DNA from: Eudorina sp. 2006-703-Eu-15
Taxonomy: Eukaryota; Chlorophyta; Chlorophyceae; Chlamydomonadales; Volvocaceae
Length of the DNA stretch: 64,000 nucleotides
Reading direction: 5' to 3'
Assembly: GCA_003117195.1 (NCBI GenBank)
Contig: BDSI01000093.1
Coordinates: 304,001 to 368,000 of the forward strand
Below, piece by piece: positions 12,404 through 23,900 of the stretch. Position 1 is the stretch's first letter. Every line of letters begins with the position of its first letter. Position numbers and translations under genes: made by a program. The notes beneath the pieces are model-generated. The model was not told the DNA's origin and ran no database searches. It was given only the letters and a program-made list of their open reading frames with translations.

Positions 12404-15400
12404 TCAGTGTCCTTGCATACCAAAATTGCGAAGAGTGTAACCCACGGCCAGCAGCCCCCTTGGGCATGGGGTGGCAGATACCTGCGTGCATGCATCGAGG
12501 TGCATGGATGAGTGCGTGGATCCGTCGTTTATGTAGATACGTACGTGCGTATATGGGTGTTCGAATGGGTACGTTCCGTCGGCGGCACGCATCCAGTTAT
12601 CGGTTCTATCTATCCAAACAATTAAGGTATGTATATACATATGTAATTATATATATTATATATAATAATATATTATAATATATAATATATATGCCATTTT
12701 AGGTTTTTCATGAATTGTCGACGGATGGAAGGAACACGCAGGCTACATGCGCAAGCAAATAAAGCAAAGCAAGCCCGCGACCAGCACTCACAGAGCAAGT
12801 AGGACGACAAAAGAGGAACGAGTCCTGCGTTTGTGTATAATAAATATTGTGCGCGTGGTATGTTTGATTGTGTATATTATACACGAAGGGAACAGGTAGC
12901 GTCGTCGTCTGCGAAGGTAACATGGTTCGTTAAAACCCTAAAACCGCTGCATATGTATCTACCTGGTACTGGAATGCGTCCTGCACCCGGCTGGAGGATC
13001 GGACCGGCGGATACGAATCGGGGTTGTCGGTGAAGCTGGTGACCGTCACCCAGGCGCTGTATGACGACGCGCGGAAGTCCTTGGCCCCGGTAGCAGCTGC
13101 ATGCATGCAATGCAATTTAGGGCAGATCTGGTAGATCAACCGAACGATGCAGAAGTAGCGCAGCACGTACGTATTGCAGATAGATTATAGACAGGTGTAT
13201 ATATGGCCGGCACGTTATAGACGGAACAGCGAGCGAGGATCTGATTAATCTGTTATCAGATCCTCGCTCGCTAGCTGTTCCGTGTGTAAAGTTATCAGAT
13301 TACTTTTCGTCACTGAGCACATGCGCAAGCAATACCTAACAACACCGACGTAGGCGTACGTACGCTTAATACTGCGGAAGCAAGAAGTAAGGCAGCGCTG
13401 AAGCTGCTGGGCGATAAGAGCGGTATACGCCGGTGATCCCTCTGGGGTCCGCTGTAGCGTTCATTCATTCATTCAAGAGCGTTCATTCTGCGTGCTCAAT
13501 TAGCTCAATTCTACATACGTCAAGCAAGTACATACTTCAAGTACTTCTTTCAAGTGTGTGCGATGCGTACGTGCTTGGTCATCCTTCCGGCGGTAGGTCG
13601 ACCCATATGCATACATATCCCGTGACGACGCGCGAGCGATCGACTAGATCGACTTACTCGTGGGGATGATGATGGGTGACCTCCGCGGTTCAGGAAACCA
13701 CTCTTCGATGCCGCCGTCCCATCGTGCAGGCCAGTTCCACACCTGGGTAGATAGGTCGTTGCATGACTAGTTGGTTGGTAGGTTAGTTGGATGCGATGGG
13801 CCCGCCGCGATGCATGGGCGACGCAACATACACATATATACACGCGTTGGATCGATGGAGTAGATGTATGGTGCGTGGGAGTCATTGGACTGATAATAAT
13901 CAGACCAAGCAACGATAGTCAGCGACGACATGCAGCCAGCAGTAGTTGCATTCGTTGATCGCTAGTTCGGTGGCGACGACGCCGCCGACGGACGGCACAC
14001 ATATCATTAGTATTATTGCTGGACAGCGTATAAGCCAGCAAGCAAGGAGTGCGACGCACACGCATTCACCTACGCACCTGGCCAAGTGCGTATTTCGCCA
14101 TGTCGGCTTCAAGCCGCGCGTCATCTCCTGGATAACAAAGAGGCGCCCACACAGCCTTTCCACCGAAGTTCACCTGTTATTTAGTGTACGTTGGGGACCA
14201 CAGCGTTGATGGAACAGCCGGAGGCGGACGGAGGCAGGGTCGGTGGATTTAGTGGCTATTCGTTCATTTTTAAATTTATTAAAAGGGATCTAGCGGCGGG
14301 TCTAGCCCAACGAATAAATGTTCGGCGGGCGTCCGAGCTGGCAAACTACACGCAATAAAATTAATTTGTTTGATATGTAGCAGCAGGAAGGATTACTCGC
14401 TAACCCAGACCCGCATGAGCCTGGGCGAATTAGCTAAGCGGATGCACCACTGGTGCGTGCCACCTCGGGTAAAACTATTTTTGGTGTCCTCCTATTGAAA
14501 TATATAACAGTAATAACAGTAAGGGGTTTATAATAATAGTAACCTTGGGTCCTAAACCGAGCGTGCGTGCGTGAAGGCAGTCAAGGGTGTGTGTGTGTGG
14601 AGAGAGGTTCCGTCGTTTATTTCCCCTGACCTTTTCACCTCCTAGCGACTTCTTACATCGATATTGTAGCGACATGATAAATAAATAATATCGTTGATAT
14701 GATCCCCGCAGCTAGCTGTCTAGCAGGCATAGGTGCATCCACGGAACGGTCCCACCGACGCACGCACCAGCAATTCAAACCTCGCGTAGTAGTCGCACAC
14801 GCCCGCGTTTGCGGCGCAGACGTTAGGCTCCATTGGAGTGTAAGGAAACTCCGGGTTGTTGTCCTCGGTGACTGGTCGCCCACCGATCATGCGAATGGTG
14901 GATGAGACAAACGACGGCGGGGCTGCAGCAGCGCAGGACGGAAATCGATCAGATAGACGCAGCGGGATGCAATGAATGAAGCAGGTTCGTTGCTTGGCTG
15001 GAAACACATACAAGACATACAGGACGACGCCATATGCGGGCGCGGGGAGGGGAAGAGGAGGGGACGACTAGGACGACCCAGAGAAAATTACCGCACCCAC
15101 TGTGCGTACCCGCTGCGTGCGTGGCGGCACCCGCATGTGAAAGGTACGTACATATCTTATTACAAGCAAGCGGTGGTGCGCATGGGCGGCGGTTTACATA
15201 CATGCAGCAGGCCACACACGCAGCGTACAAAACAAAAACAATATTTACCACCCCTGCCCCCTCAGCATATGATGGTGTCACACTTCACGACAGAGTTTAT
15301 TTTCTATCCATGTGGTAACGATAAGCTAGAAAGCCAGGTCGGAATATTTACTTACAAGGGGGAGGACTGGGCGGGTACGGCGCCAAGACCGCATCTGCAT

Positions 15401-18400
15401 GCGATAGATCAGGGAGCGCACAATCGATTGGAGTACGTAAGAAATGGAGCGGAGGTGATGAAGCAAATTTGCTTTTAAAAGCAATGAGTAAAGGAGCGGC
15501 GACTGAATGTATATATGTGATCGATGAAGTCAGCGAGGTGGAGGTACGTACGTAGTAGTGAAGGCGACGGATGCATGGTTCCTAATAACATACAGCAACA
15601 GTTGGCGGCGGTGCAGGCTGCTGCTGCTGCTTTTATTTGGTGCGTGGGAAATGAATGCATGCGCAACCCTAATGCGCTGCGTGTACTGCGTGCCTATGCT
15701 TGAATGGTTTGCCATTCGTTTTTGCTTATCACCTGAGCACTCGATTCCCGCCAAAGGCCCAGTCGGGTCGCACGGGCCTGGATAGAAGTAGCAAGCGAGA
15801 GGGGCAGACGAAGCCCCTGCAATATAAAAATTCGCCGACCCTATCGACAGCTGACGGCGGTGTTGAGGCCCTCCGTTGTCGGCCCCGCCAACATTGCCAT
15901 CCGCGATGCCTCCAACAGTGATGTCCATGTTCCCGCTGCTGCCGCCATCGGCGCTCCTGCCTTGAAGCATCCGGCGGCCAATGAGGGACCCAAAGTCGAT
16001 CACCTCTTTCTCGCAGCGGATGACGCCGACAGCCCACTTCGGCAGACCACTGCGTGTGCGCGCGTGGGCGGAGCGACATTGGGTGGAGGTTGGGCGACAT
16101 TAGTTATTATTTTAGTTTTCAGTTATATATAAATATTTTAGTTTTTTAGTATACATACATTTATATGTATATATAGGGTATATATATATATGGATATATA
16201 TGTATATATATGGATGGCGATACCCATACAACCCAAGCAATTGCACTTACGTCAGCGAGCGGATGGGCGCGGCGATGATGCGTGTATCGACAGCTAGGCA
16301 GGTGCGTGATTTTATAAGCAGTTTTAAGCAATGACTGAATGAATGAATGTCACAGGCGGATGGACGCCGCCCAATGCAAATAGGGATTATTAGGGAAACG
16401 CTTTGCATTTTCTATCACTAGCTAACATCTCAAGCCGACACAATATATAGATTGCGCACCGACCCTCGCTGCAGCAACGCATGCACCTACGTACCTGGAG
16501 TTGGACCTTATGGCGATTGAGGAATCGTAGTACTTCTTACCGTACTTGTACCCCAGAAGAGTGCACATGTCCTGCGTTTGTTAAAATGCAGGCCGGCGGC
16601 GGGATAGGTGAGATGGATGGGGGCATGCATGCATGCGGTTGCGGCCCATGTGCTTAGCTAGCGTGACGACGGTTAGTTCACGGAACTAACATACACTACA
16701 TACACTAGGATAGGAACACAGCTAGGCACGCAGCAGGCTCGCAGATTTCCTGTCTTTTCTTCGCTCGGCCTGACCTGGCAATGACCGACGTCACCAACAC
16801 GCACCGACCAAGCAACTTATTATGTAAGTATGTGTCCAAACAAATCATCAGCTCTCAAGCAACTAACGAATCCATCCAGATGTATGTATGTGCAGGAACG
16901 GCGCGACACACTAGACACGCAGCCATGAATCCGTGCTGACCCACCCTCCAACGGAGATATTATTAATAATTGATTGATGTATTTGGACGTGTATGTGCCG
17001 AATTAAATCAGCTTGCGGAGTTAGCGGTGCTTGCCTCCTTTCTTGCTTCATTGGCTTATATATTAGCTAGCTTGGTCATCATGCATGCCTGCGTGGCTGC
17101 GTGCGCGCCCCGCCGGTTCGACCGTGGCGGCGGGTGTTTATTATTATTAACGATGTTACAGCGGACCCCGCGGGTGTTTATTATGATCACCTGGGCGTTC
17201 TGTTGGGTGAAGGTGATGTCACACACCGCGTTCCAGGTATTCCCAAGAAACCAGGCGGCGTCTGAACTACTAATCTCCAGCCGGCCCTTCGAACCGCTTG
17301 CGCTGCCACCCACAAGCCTAACGCCGTTTTTCTCCGCACCTGAAAACAAGTAGCATAGCAGTAATGGTATATTAGTTTGTAATTAAGCTGACGACACAAC
17401 AAGCGGATCGCTCCGTCGGTAAAACCGTCTACGTAAACCCGCATGATAACCGTTCACGATTTTACCGATTTGAAACGGTACCTGGACACGAACATAAATC
17501 TCTGTACGCACTTGTTTTTGGTGTATTTAGTGCGGGTACATTCGCTGCTAGCTAGGTATGCTTACGGATGGTTGCATTAGCTGCAGGGGGCGGTGGCGAC
17601 TGGTTCTGGTTTCTGTTGATGGCGGGCTGCGGAGATTTGGAAACGACCGGCGGAGGAATCTTGCCAGTAGTGGTAGGCGGTGGGTTGTTCTTCAGCTGTG
17701 CAGGCGGTGGATTCGGCGCTTTTGTAGGTGGTGACGTCTTGGCAGGACTGCCCTTCGGTGGCGGCGACTTGTCAGGACTGCCCTTCAGTGGCGGCGACTT
17801 GATGACAGGACTACTTTTCGGAGCTGCTGGTTTTGGAGATGCCGCCTTCGGAGGCGGAGCCCCGGCAAGGCCTGCATACACGTAGTTCCATCAATCCGTA
17901 AGGCACGCACGTCGGGCAATCAATCAATGCGCACATGGAACAAATATACGGGAAGCTAGCGGATCGATGGACGGGGCTACGACCATGCACAATCAAACGT
18001 ATGTGTGCACGCACTATCTACACTATCTGATGTATGTATGTACATAGCAATAGTGTGATGCGTGTATATGCGCATGCCTATGCCGATTATGATGATAGTA
18101 TAGTCGATTAGTCAGTGCGGGCGCGGAGGGACGGATGCATGGATTGTCAGCATCAGCAAACGACCAGCAGCTGGCCAACCAGTGCTGCTTGCGCGCGCCA
18201 TCCATCGGTGACTCACTCCATCTATCGCGGATGCATGCAATAATGCAAGGATGATGAACAGTAAACCCCAAGTTCCGTCATCCATTTATATCGTATGTAT
18301 GACACGGAAATAGATGAACACGTCTACTGGAAATATCGCAAATGCGATTCCGTTCACCAGCACGCAGTGCCCTCCCGCTTATCGATCGATGGGTCGTCTT

Positions 18401-18537
18401 CGCATACACTGCCAGCCAGGCGTCAGATTTCTCACATACTATCTAACAAAGATGTGAAATTGTTTATCAAGCATAATCTTACCGATCTCAAGACCGACGG
18501 CAATCAGAAGAAGTAACGCCAGCAACAACTTCGCCAT
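12404..18537 (-). CDS. Secreted two-SRCR-domain protein (paralogue B), 11 exons
   Basis: Exons: 18483-18537, 17566-17871, 17191-17339, 16495-16571, 15733-16049, 15356-15394, 14768-14922, 14078-14173, 13658-13742, 12963-13096, 12404-12481. One frame across all GT/AG junctions gives 496 aa. Signal peptide at 1-18 (starts MAKLLLALLLLIAVG). Residues 19-120 form a stalk of KSPPP-type repeats, similar to algal wall-protein (hydroxyproline-rich) stalks. SRCR1 is about 121-301: NGVRLVGG, GRLEISS, WNAVCD, MCTLLGYKYGKKYYD, and CDPTGPLAGIECSG. A short APYPPSPPP linker follows. SRCR2 is about 315-471: STIRMIGG, MEPNVCAA, AVWAPLC, VWNWPARWDGGIEEWF, DFRASSYSAWVTV. The tail contains ATPCPRGLLAVG. Intron phases (1,1,0,2,1,1,0,0,1,0) match gene A exactly. 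Best-resolved member of the cluster. Role inferred as extracellular recognition or wall-associated; ligand unknown. Confidence 0.9.
13221..13283. repeat. Inverted repeat (hairpin), about 25-bp arms
   Basis: Left arm ACGGAACAGCGAGCGAGGAT plus CTGAT pairs with a right arm ending GCTAGCTGTTCCGT, with a few unpaired bases around a short loop. It lies in intron 9 of gene B and could fold as RNA or DNA. Confidence 0.85.
13434..13474 (+). repeat. Dispersed fold-back module, copy in gene B intron 9
   Basis: Reads GTGATCCCTCTGGGGTCCGC followed by TGTAGCGTTCATTCATTC. It is at the same intron position and orientation as the copies in genes A and C. Confidence 0.65.
17152..17176 (-). repeat. Dispersed module, inverted copy in gene B intron 3
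   Basis: On the minus strand it reads CCCGCGGGGTCCGCTGTAAC ATCG, matching the GGGGTCCGCTGTAAC module. It sits just inside intron 3, immediately after the donor of the first SRCR exon. Confidence 0.5.
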
Positions 18538-19656
18538 AATTAAATTGCCGAAAAATGGATTAACGCGATTGGTTGCGTAGAAATATTAGGAAGAAGGCAA
18601 CGAGTGATGAACAGCTGATGCGCACTCGATAGATCGGGCGAATGAAGTAAAAGACACTGAGAGAAATGTACAGCTGATTGGCTGCTCGGAATAATAATAG
18701 AAGTTAATCGATGTGTACTTCCTTTAACAATTGCTCTGCAAACTATGAAAACTACCGTCCAGTGTTGAGGATGGGAGGGTTTGCATTCTTATTCAGCCAA
18801 CCTACCTGCCGTACGCGGTGGGCCGCCAGTGATGTCACTTGTCGTACGCAACTGTTCATGCTACGTCCCGTATCCAATCTTAGCAACCAAAACGTAAAAT
18901 ATGCCCGGCATCTGCGCACCAGTTACGTCATCCCCACGCGTCAGCTACGCATTTCTTACATTGTTATTTATTAGTTGTTGCGTATTCTTGCACAATACAA
19001 TATTCATTTGGTACATCTACCAAGCAACCAAAATGTCATAGATAGTCGTTTTTTAGGCAAGAAATGCATTTTATCACAGAGCGGGGGGCACTTTGCTTGT
19101 CAATAACGAACATTGCTCCCCCTTCGTTACACGCACGCAATCAAGCAAGCCGTTTCATGGTTGCTCGTAAACTGCTATGCAATAGTATACCAGTAGTAAA
19201 ACAGGTAATAAATTCCTCCGTTCACTAGCCTTCTGCAACAGAGCGCATAGGCAAACAGAATAATTGTGCGCGGGCGGAAAGAAGCGGGCTCTCCCGTTCG
19301 TTGATTTTGGCGCCAATCAGCAGGGCGGGCCCTGTCACACTCCAGTCTCCAGATACTCCATGCAATGACGCCATTTTCAGGCGTTCATCTGCGCACAGTG
19401 ATTCATTCATGTGATCATAATCGATTGTTTAACCCGAGATGTAAGGTTTTACCTATATATCACCAGATAGGTAACGTATACGCTGCCGATCTGCGTGCTG
19501 ATTTCATGCATATGTATGTAATGGCGCGCGCATTGCTCGCTCGAGCGAGCGAGTGCGCGTGAATTGGTTTCTTGTAATTTGAAGAAGTGTGTACATGATT
19601 TTGTCGTTTTGTGCCATTTTTTTTATTATTATTGTGCCATTGTTATTTCTATTGCT

Positions 19657-19732
19657 ATAGCAGGCAGGTTGAGCGGACACCAGTGTAACTAGCTAGTTAC
19701 ACTGGTGTCCGTCCGCTCAACCTGCCTGCTAT
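19657..19732. repeat. Inverted repeat (hairpin), about 33-bp arms
   Basis: Left arm ATAGCAGGCAGGTTGAGCGG and ACACCAGTGTAACTAG pairs with the right arm CTAGTTACACTGGTGTCC ... CTGCCTGCTAT. The only defect is a 4-nt GTCC insertion in the right arm. No spacer: the centre is the palindrome AACTAGCTAGTT. Confidence 0.9.
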
Positions 19733-20054
19733 TTTAAGAGCCACATACACGCACTATCTACCTCTCTCGCGCGCGATGACAGCACCTGCCTGTCTACCAA
19801 GCCATGCATGCCAGTGGCAACTCACAGAGCTAGCACCAATCAATCAATCGGTGCCATACCGTGGGATGCCATACCTTGCTTGACACTTTGCGTATTGTTC
19901 GGTTCGGTTGATGTGCGCCCGCACCTAGCGATAGCTCCACTGGACGTCAGCAGTGCCCCGTCCACCCGCGGCCCACTATACATCTTTTACTGCCACTTAC
20001 ACCCTCGCTGTCACAGCCATCCTACCTCATCGCCACCGTCACTGACATTGCTGG

Positions 20055-20208
20055 GAACTGTCAGAGCTCCGACGGTACCTATTGAACAGCCAATAACAGC
20101 GGCGGATGTTGGCTAATAAGGCTGTCAGGCTAGTCAGGCTGACATTTTCTGACAGCTAGCCAGGGCTGTCAGAGTAGAGCCTGTCAGCCCGCCTATGAGT
20201 TGGTGGGG
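20055..20208. mobile_element. End fragment of a family 1 TIR element
   Basis: The right edge reads CTGTCAGCCCGCCTATGAGT TGGTGGGG, matching the right terminus of the element at 7541-8117 with a few changes. CTGTCAG motifs precede it. I found no matching left terminus, so this copy looks truncated. Confidence 0.55.
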
Positions 20209-20380
20209 AGTCGGTTCTCAATAGGATCAAGCCAGCAGCCTTTTTGCGAGTTACATACAGTGGAAGCAGCCGGTACAGCATCGATCAAACATACATGGCG
20301 TTTATCCCCTCATCGCCAACAACAGCACAAGTCACTACTCAAGCTACTGGCAATTACGAGTGCGAAGAACTCCAGCCACC

Positions 20381-20820
20381 CAGTGTGGCTATCTTATCTT
20401 TTGAAGTTTCTACGGCCAGAGATTCACCTGGCCTGCAAACGCTGAAAGTATCTGTATGGTCTATGCATAGATATTCCCGGATCGAGCGAAACGTCTCGCT
20501 CCCAAGTATCTACAGAGATTACACACGGGTACACTAACGGATGTGACCACCTGCTATGGAACTCATAGCACTAACGAAGCAACCTCTGTTCCAGGCTTCA
20601 CCTGGTGGGATTCGACCCTCACAGCGCGCGCTAGCGGGAGATTATTCGGACCGGCTATCTCACCGCCCGAGTATCTGTCAATGGGGAGAAGTCATGCATG
20701 CACCCGCTAGGGCATCAAAACATCTTATTCGTACCTTTTGTCGAATAAGGAAAGAGTATCTAACAATTTCCACAACTTTCGGCCGAATATATACTTATAC
20801 CTTTGAAGATAGCCACCCTG
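20381..20820. mobile_element. TIR element of family 2 (CAGGGTGGCTATCTTA), 440 bp
   Basis: The left end CAGTGTGGCTATCTTATCTT TTGAAG and the right end CTTTGAAGATAGCCACCCTG are inverted copies of each other. The interior carries AGTATCT/AGATAC motifs and CGGCCGAATATATA. Both are also present in the element at 29071-29306, which has the same termini. No ORF; a MITE-like non-autonomous element, about 100 bp beyond the 3' end of gene C. Confidence 0.75.
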
Positions 20821-20925
20821 CAGCCACCTAGCTACACTTGTTAACAACGTAAATAGACAGCCACCACCAAACCCTAAACCCTTGCACTACTCGTATCCAG
20901 CAAGGTCTCCGCCCCTTAACCCAAG

Positions 20926-23900
20926 CTACACATGCAACACATCCTCCTGGTGCTCCAAGCGAATGCAGGTCACATCAGCCAAAGACACCGAGATGCTGCC
21001 ATCGTTCCAGACGCACAAGGCTCCCTCGACACCTACATCCACGCACCCAGCAGGGAGGTAGGTGCAGAAAGTGGGCACGGAGGTACGTAGGTAGGCACGC
21101 AGGTAGGTAGGCACGCAGGCAGGCACGCAGGCAGGCACGCCTTTAGATACATAAGGCTATACGTACAGGGACACGGATTTCAGGAAGTAGGCAGGAAGTA
21201 GGCAGCAGTGCGTTGGTGGGCTTCATAAATCGTTCTGAAGCAACTGCCCACTGCATGTGTTACGAACGTACTGTTTGTTTGTGTGTCAGACGGATGGTTG
21301 GACATGCAAGTCCCTGCATGCCTGAGGCACTACCGCCTGCCTGAATAATCCTACCTTGAGCTATACATAATATTATCGTAATTATCGTGTAGAGTAACTT
21401 GCGCGTGTATGCATGTTCGTGGGGGCATCGTGTTTGGTATGTTTGGTCACGCTCGACCCGAACAGTAGTGTATGTAGCACGCACGCACCGCGGTTTAGCT
21501 GTGCGGATATGCATTATTTGAGCCTCGATATGAGTTGCGGAGCACAACAGCTCGAGCGGCCTTCTCACTGCCCAGTGTTACAAAACACAGTATATACCGC
21601 TGCTCGTAATGTACGTATTAACGTGTTCGTTTGCAGCGCGCGAGGAACGATATATGTATGTACACGAACGTTTAGATCGATTTCACTAATATCGTCACGC
21701 ACACCAAGCAATACGTACGCCGTCTCGACCATAACAGTATTTCTGATTCTTCGGATGCTCTGGTGCGGCGGAGCGTGACACACGTAAACAAACTCATAAA
21801 TGATTTTCTACCTTCATACCGTGTAATTGTACAGGCTCTGGACGCCGAAGAATGACGGGCTCCCGTCGCCTCGGTCGCCAGTGATGGTGACCCAGGCGTC
21901 GTACGAGGACGCCCGGAAATCGTCGGGTCCGGTCGCATCTGGCACAGGGTGAAATAAAAGCCGCAAGGCTTATTAATACAGGACGCACGTGCCGTGCAAG
22001 CGTGACAGGAACGAATGGAATGCATACATAAGCTGTATATAGGGGCGCACATAAAACAACCAGTGACATACAGAAAGTGCCACGGTGGCGCGGTATCGTT
22101 TCTGGGTTGAGGCCGCGCTGTCACCGCCGATGACCCGCGGGGTCCACTGTAACATTAACAGTACAAAACCTAATGATAAGTGGGACGCTGCTCGCTAATA
22201 TTTGGTACGCGTAATGGTTAGGCGTACATGTGTACTGTGAATTATTTAGTTAGATGACATAATGTGTACGGCAGGGTTGTTGAAATTGCCCACTCTTGCT
22301 CTCTATGCTCTCACTGTAGCTCATCATGCAGTTGCGCTACATAATATATAATACAATACGCGCAATGAAGGTTTGTTAGTTTGTCTAAAAAGCAAGAACG
22401 AATAGGTCGAAGTAATGGGATGCATGTATGACGCACCATTTGGAATCGGCCATGGTCGATCTGGCGCAACAGACACAAGTCCCGCGCGGGAAATTGCTGC
22501 AAATGCCTGCAGTATATATATATGCGCGGACACACATGCACAGCGGGTATCGTATAAATACTATAATTAAATTTTTTCTTACTCCAATTATACGCACAAA
22601 CACTGGTTCAATTAGCTCCGAAGATGCGAAGTACTCCTCAATAATGTTAGCGGTTGGATAGGAATTTGTTAAATCGGTTAGCCATAAATTACTGTCAGAC
22701 ATAAACGCAAGTGCGGCGTAGAATGGCGCAGCGTAAAGGAAGCTGCTGGTTAACGAACAGCATAACAGCACTCTAAAATCGCATTCACATGAAGGCAGTG
22801 CGAAATCTTGTGCCGTAATTGATGAAATTATAAGAAAGCTGCGTGTTCTTATTAGCTGCTGTCTTGATTCGACGCCTGATGCGACAAATAGAAGTTATCA
22901 CATCCTGCTATGGGCATTTATAAAGCGCCGCGACAAGTGCTTCACTGAAGACAAAGTAGTTAGTCTTAAGTAAAAGTATATATATAATGCATATATATAT
23001 ATATATATCCGATCTAATATCTAAATACATAATACATATATATGTATATCTATGTATATCGATATATATGCAGATCGTATGTCAAAAACAATGAAGTATG
23101 ATGGGGTTTGGTGTGAGCGACGTGCGGCCGCGTTCAATAATTGTAACTTTTTTATATATTCCTAACGATTATATCTGTCATATCTCTCATATTTATTTTA
23201 TCATATCTATGCTATTATTTATTATTATAGTTAGTATAGTATTGTTATAATATTATAACATTATCATTTAAATTATGTAGTGTGAGAGGAATAATAATGA
23301 GGCTATGGGTTTCCTTTGTTTGTCTCTTACTAGTATCCCACGGGCGAGCATAACGGCACGCTTGCTTGCTGTAAATAGCACGTTTCGCGCCATGCATGTC
23401 TCGCCATACTCATAGCCCCTTGCGCGTCATGCATGAATCTGCATGTTCCAGGCGCACCTGATCGCATAAAACGCCTGCAAGCTTCAAAGCAAGCCCGCCG
23501 TCGCCGTTCTGATCGATGGGAGCACAAAGAGGTGCCCATACCTTTGCTCCAGAGATGTCCACCTGCGAACATGCATGTTCATTATACATGCATGTTCACA
23601 GGCACGCATGAACCCGTATTCACCGTACGTTGCCGGCATTCATACGTTTCAACCCACAGACATGTATATCTGCTGTGCGTGCAGCATTCAACGATAGATG
23701 ACGTCCGTCCATCCAATCGCCGCCGTCTGTGCTTCCCGTCCATCCAAATGCTCGTATGCATGTACGACGACAGCAATACGCAGGCACGCCGGTACTACAT
23801 ACATACATGCATCGCGTAGGCAGTATAGGCAGTGTACGTAAGATTCTGCAAGCACCGACCCTTGCTTTGTATCCTCCATCACAGGCTATCGTATCCTTCT

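Larger units (their letters stand above)
18538..20925. other. Intergenic region between SRCR genes B and C
   Basis: Holds the 5' flank of gene B, a hairpin (19657-19732), an end fragment of the family 1 TIR element (to about 20208) and a complete family 2 TIR element (20381-20820). I see no coding exons here. Confidence 0.5.

Noticed and set aside
20868..20882. Telomere-like CCCTAAACCC
   Set aside because: A single short match, not an array; similar isolated pieces occur at 8756, 42479 and 58130.
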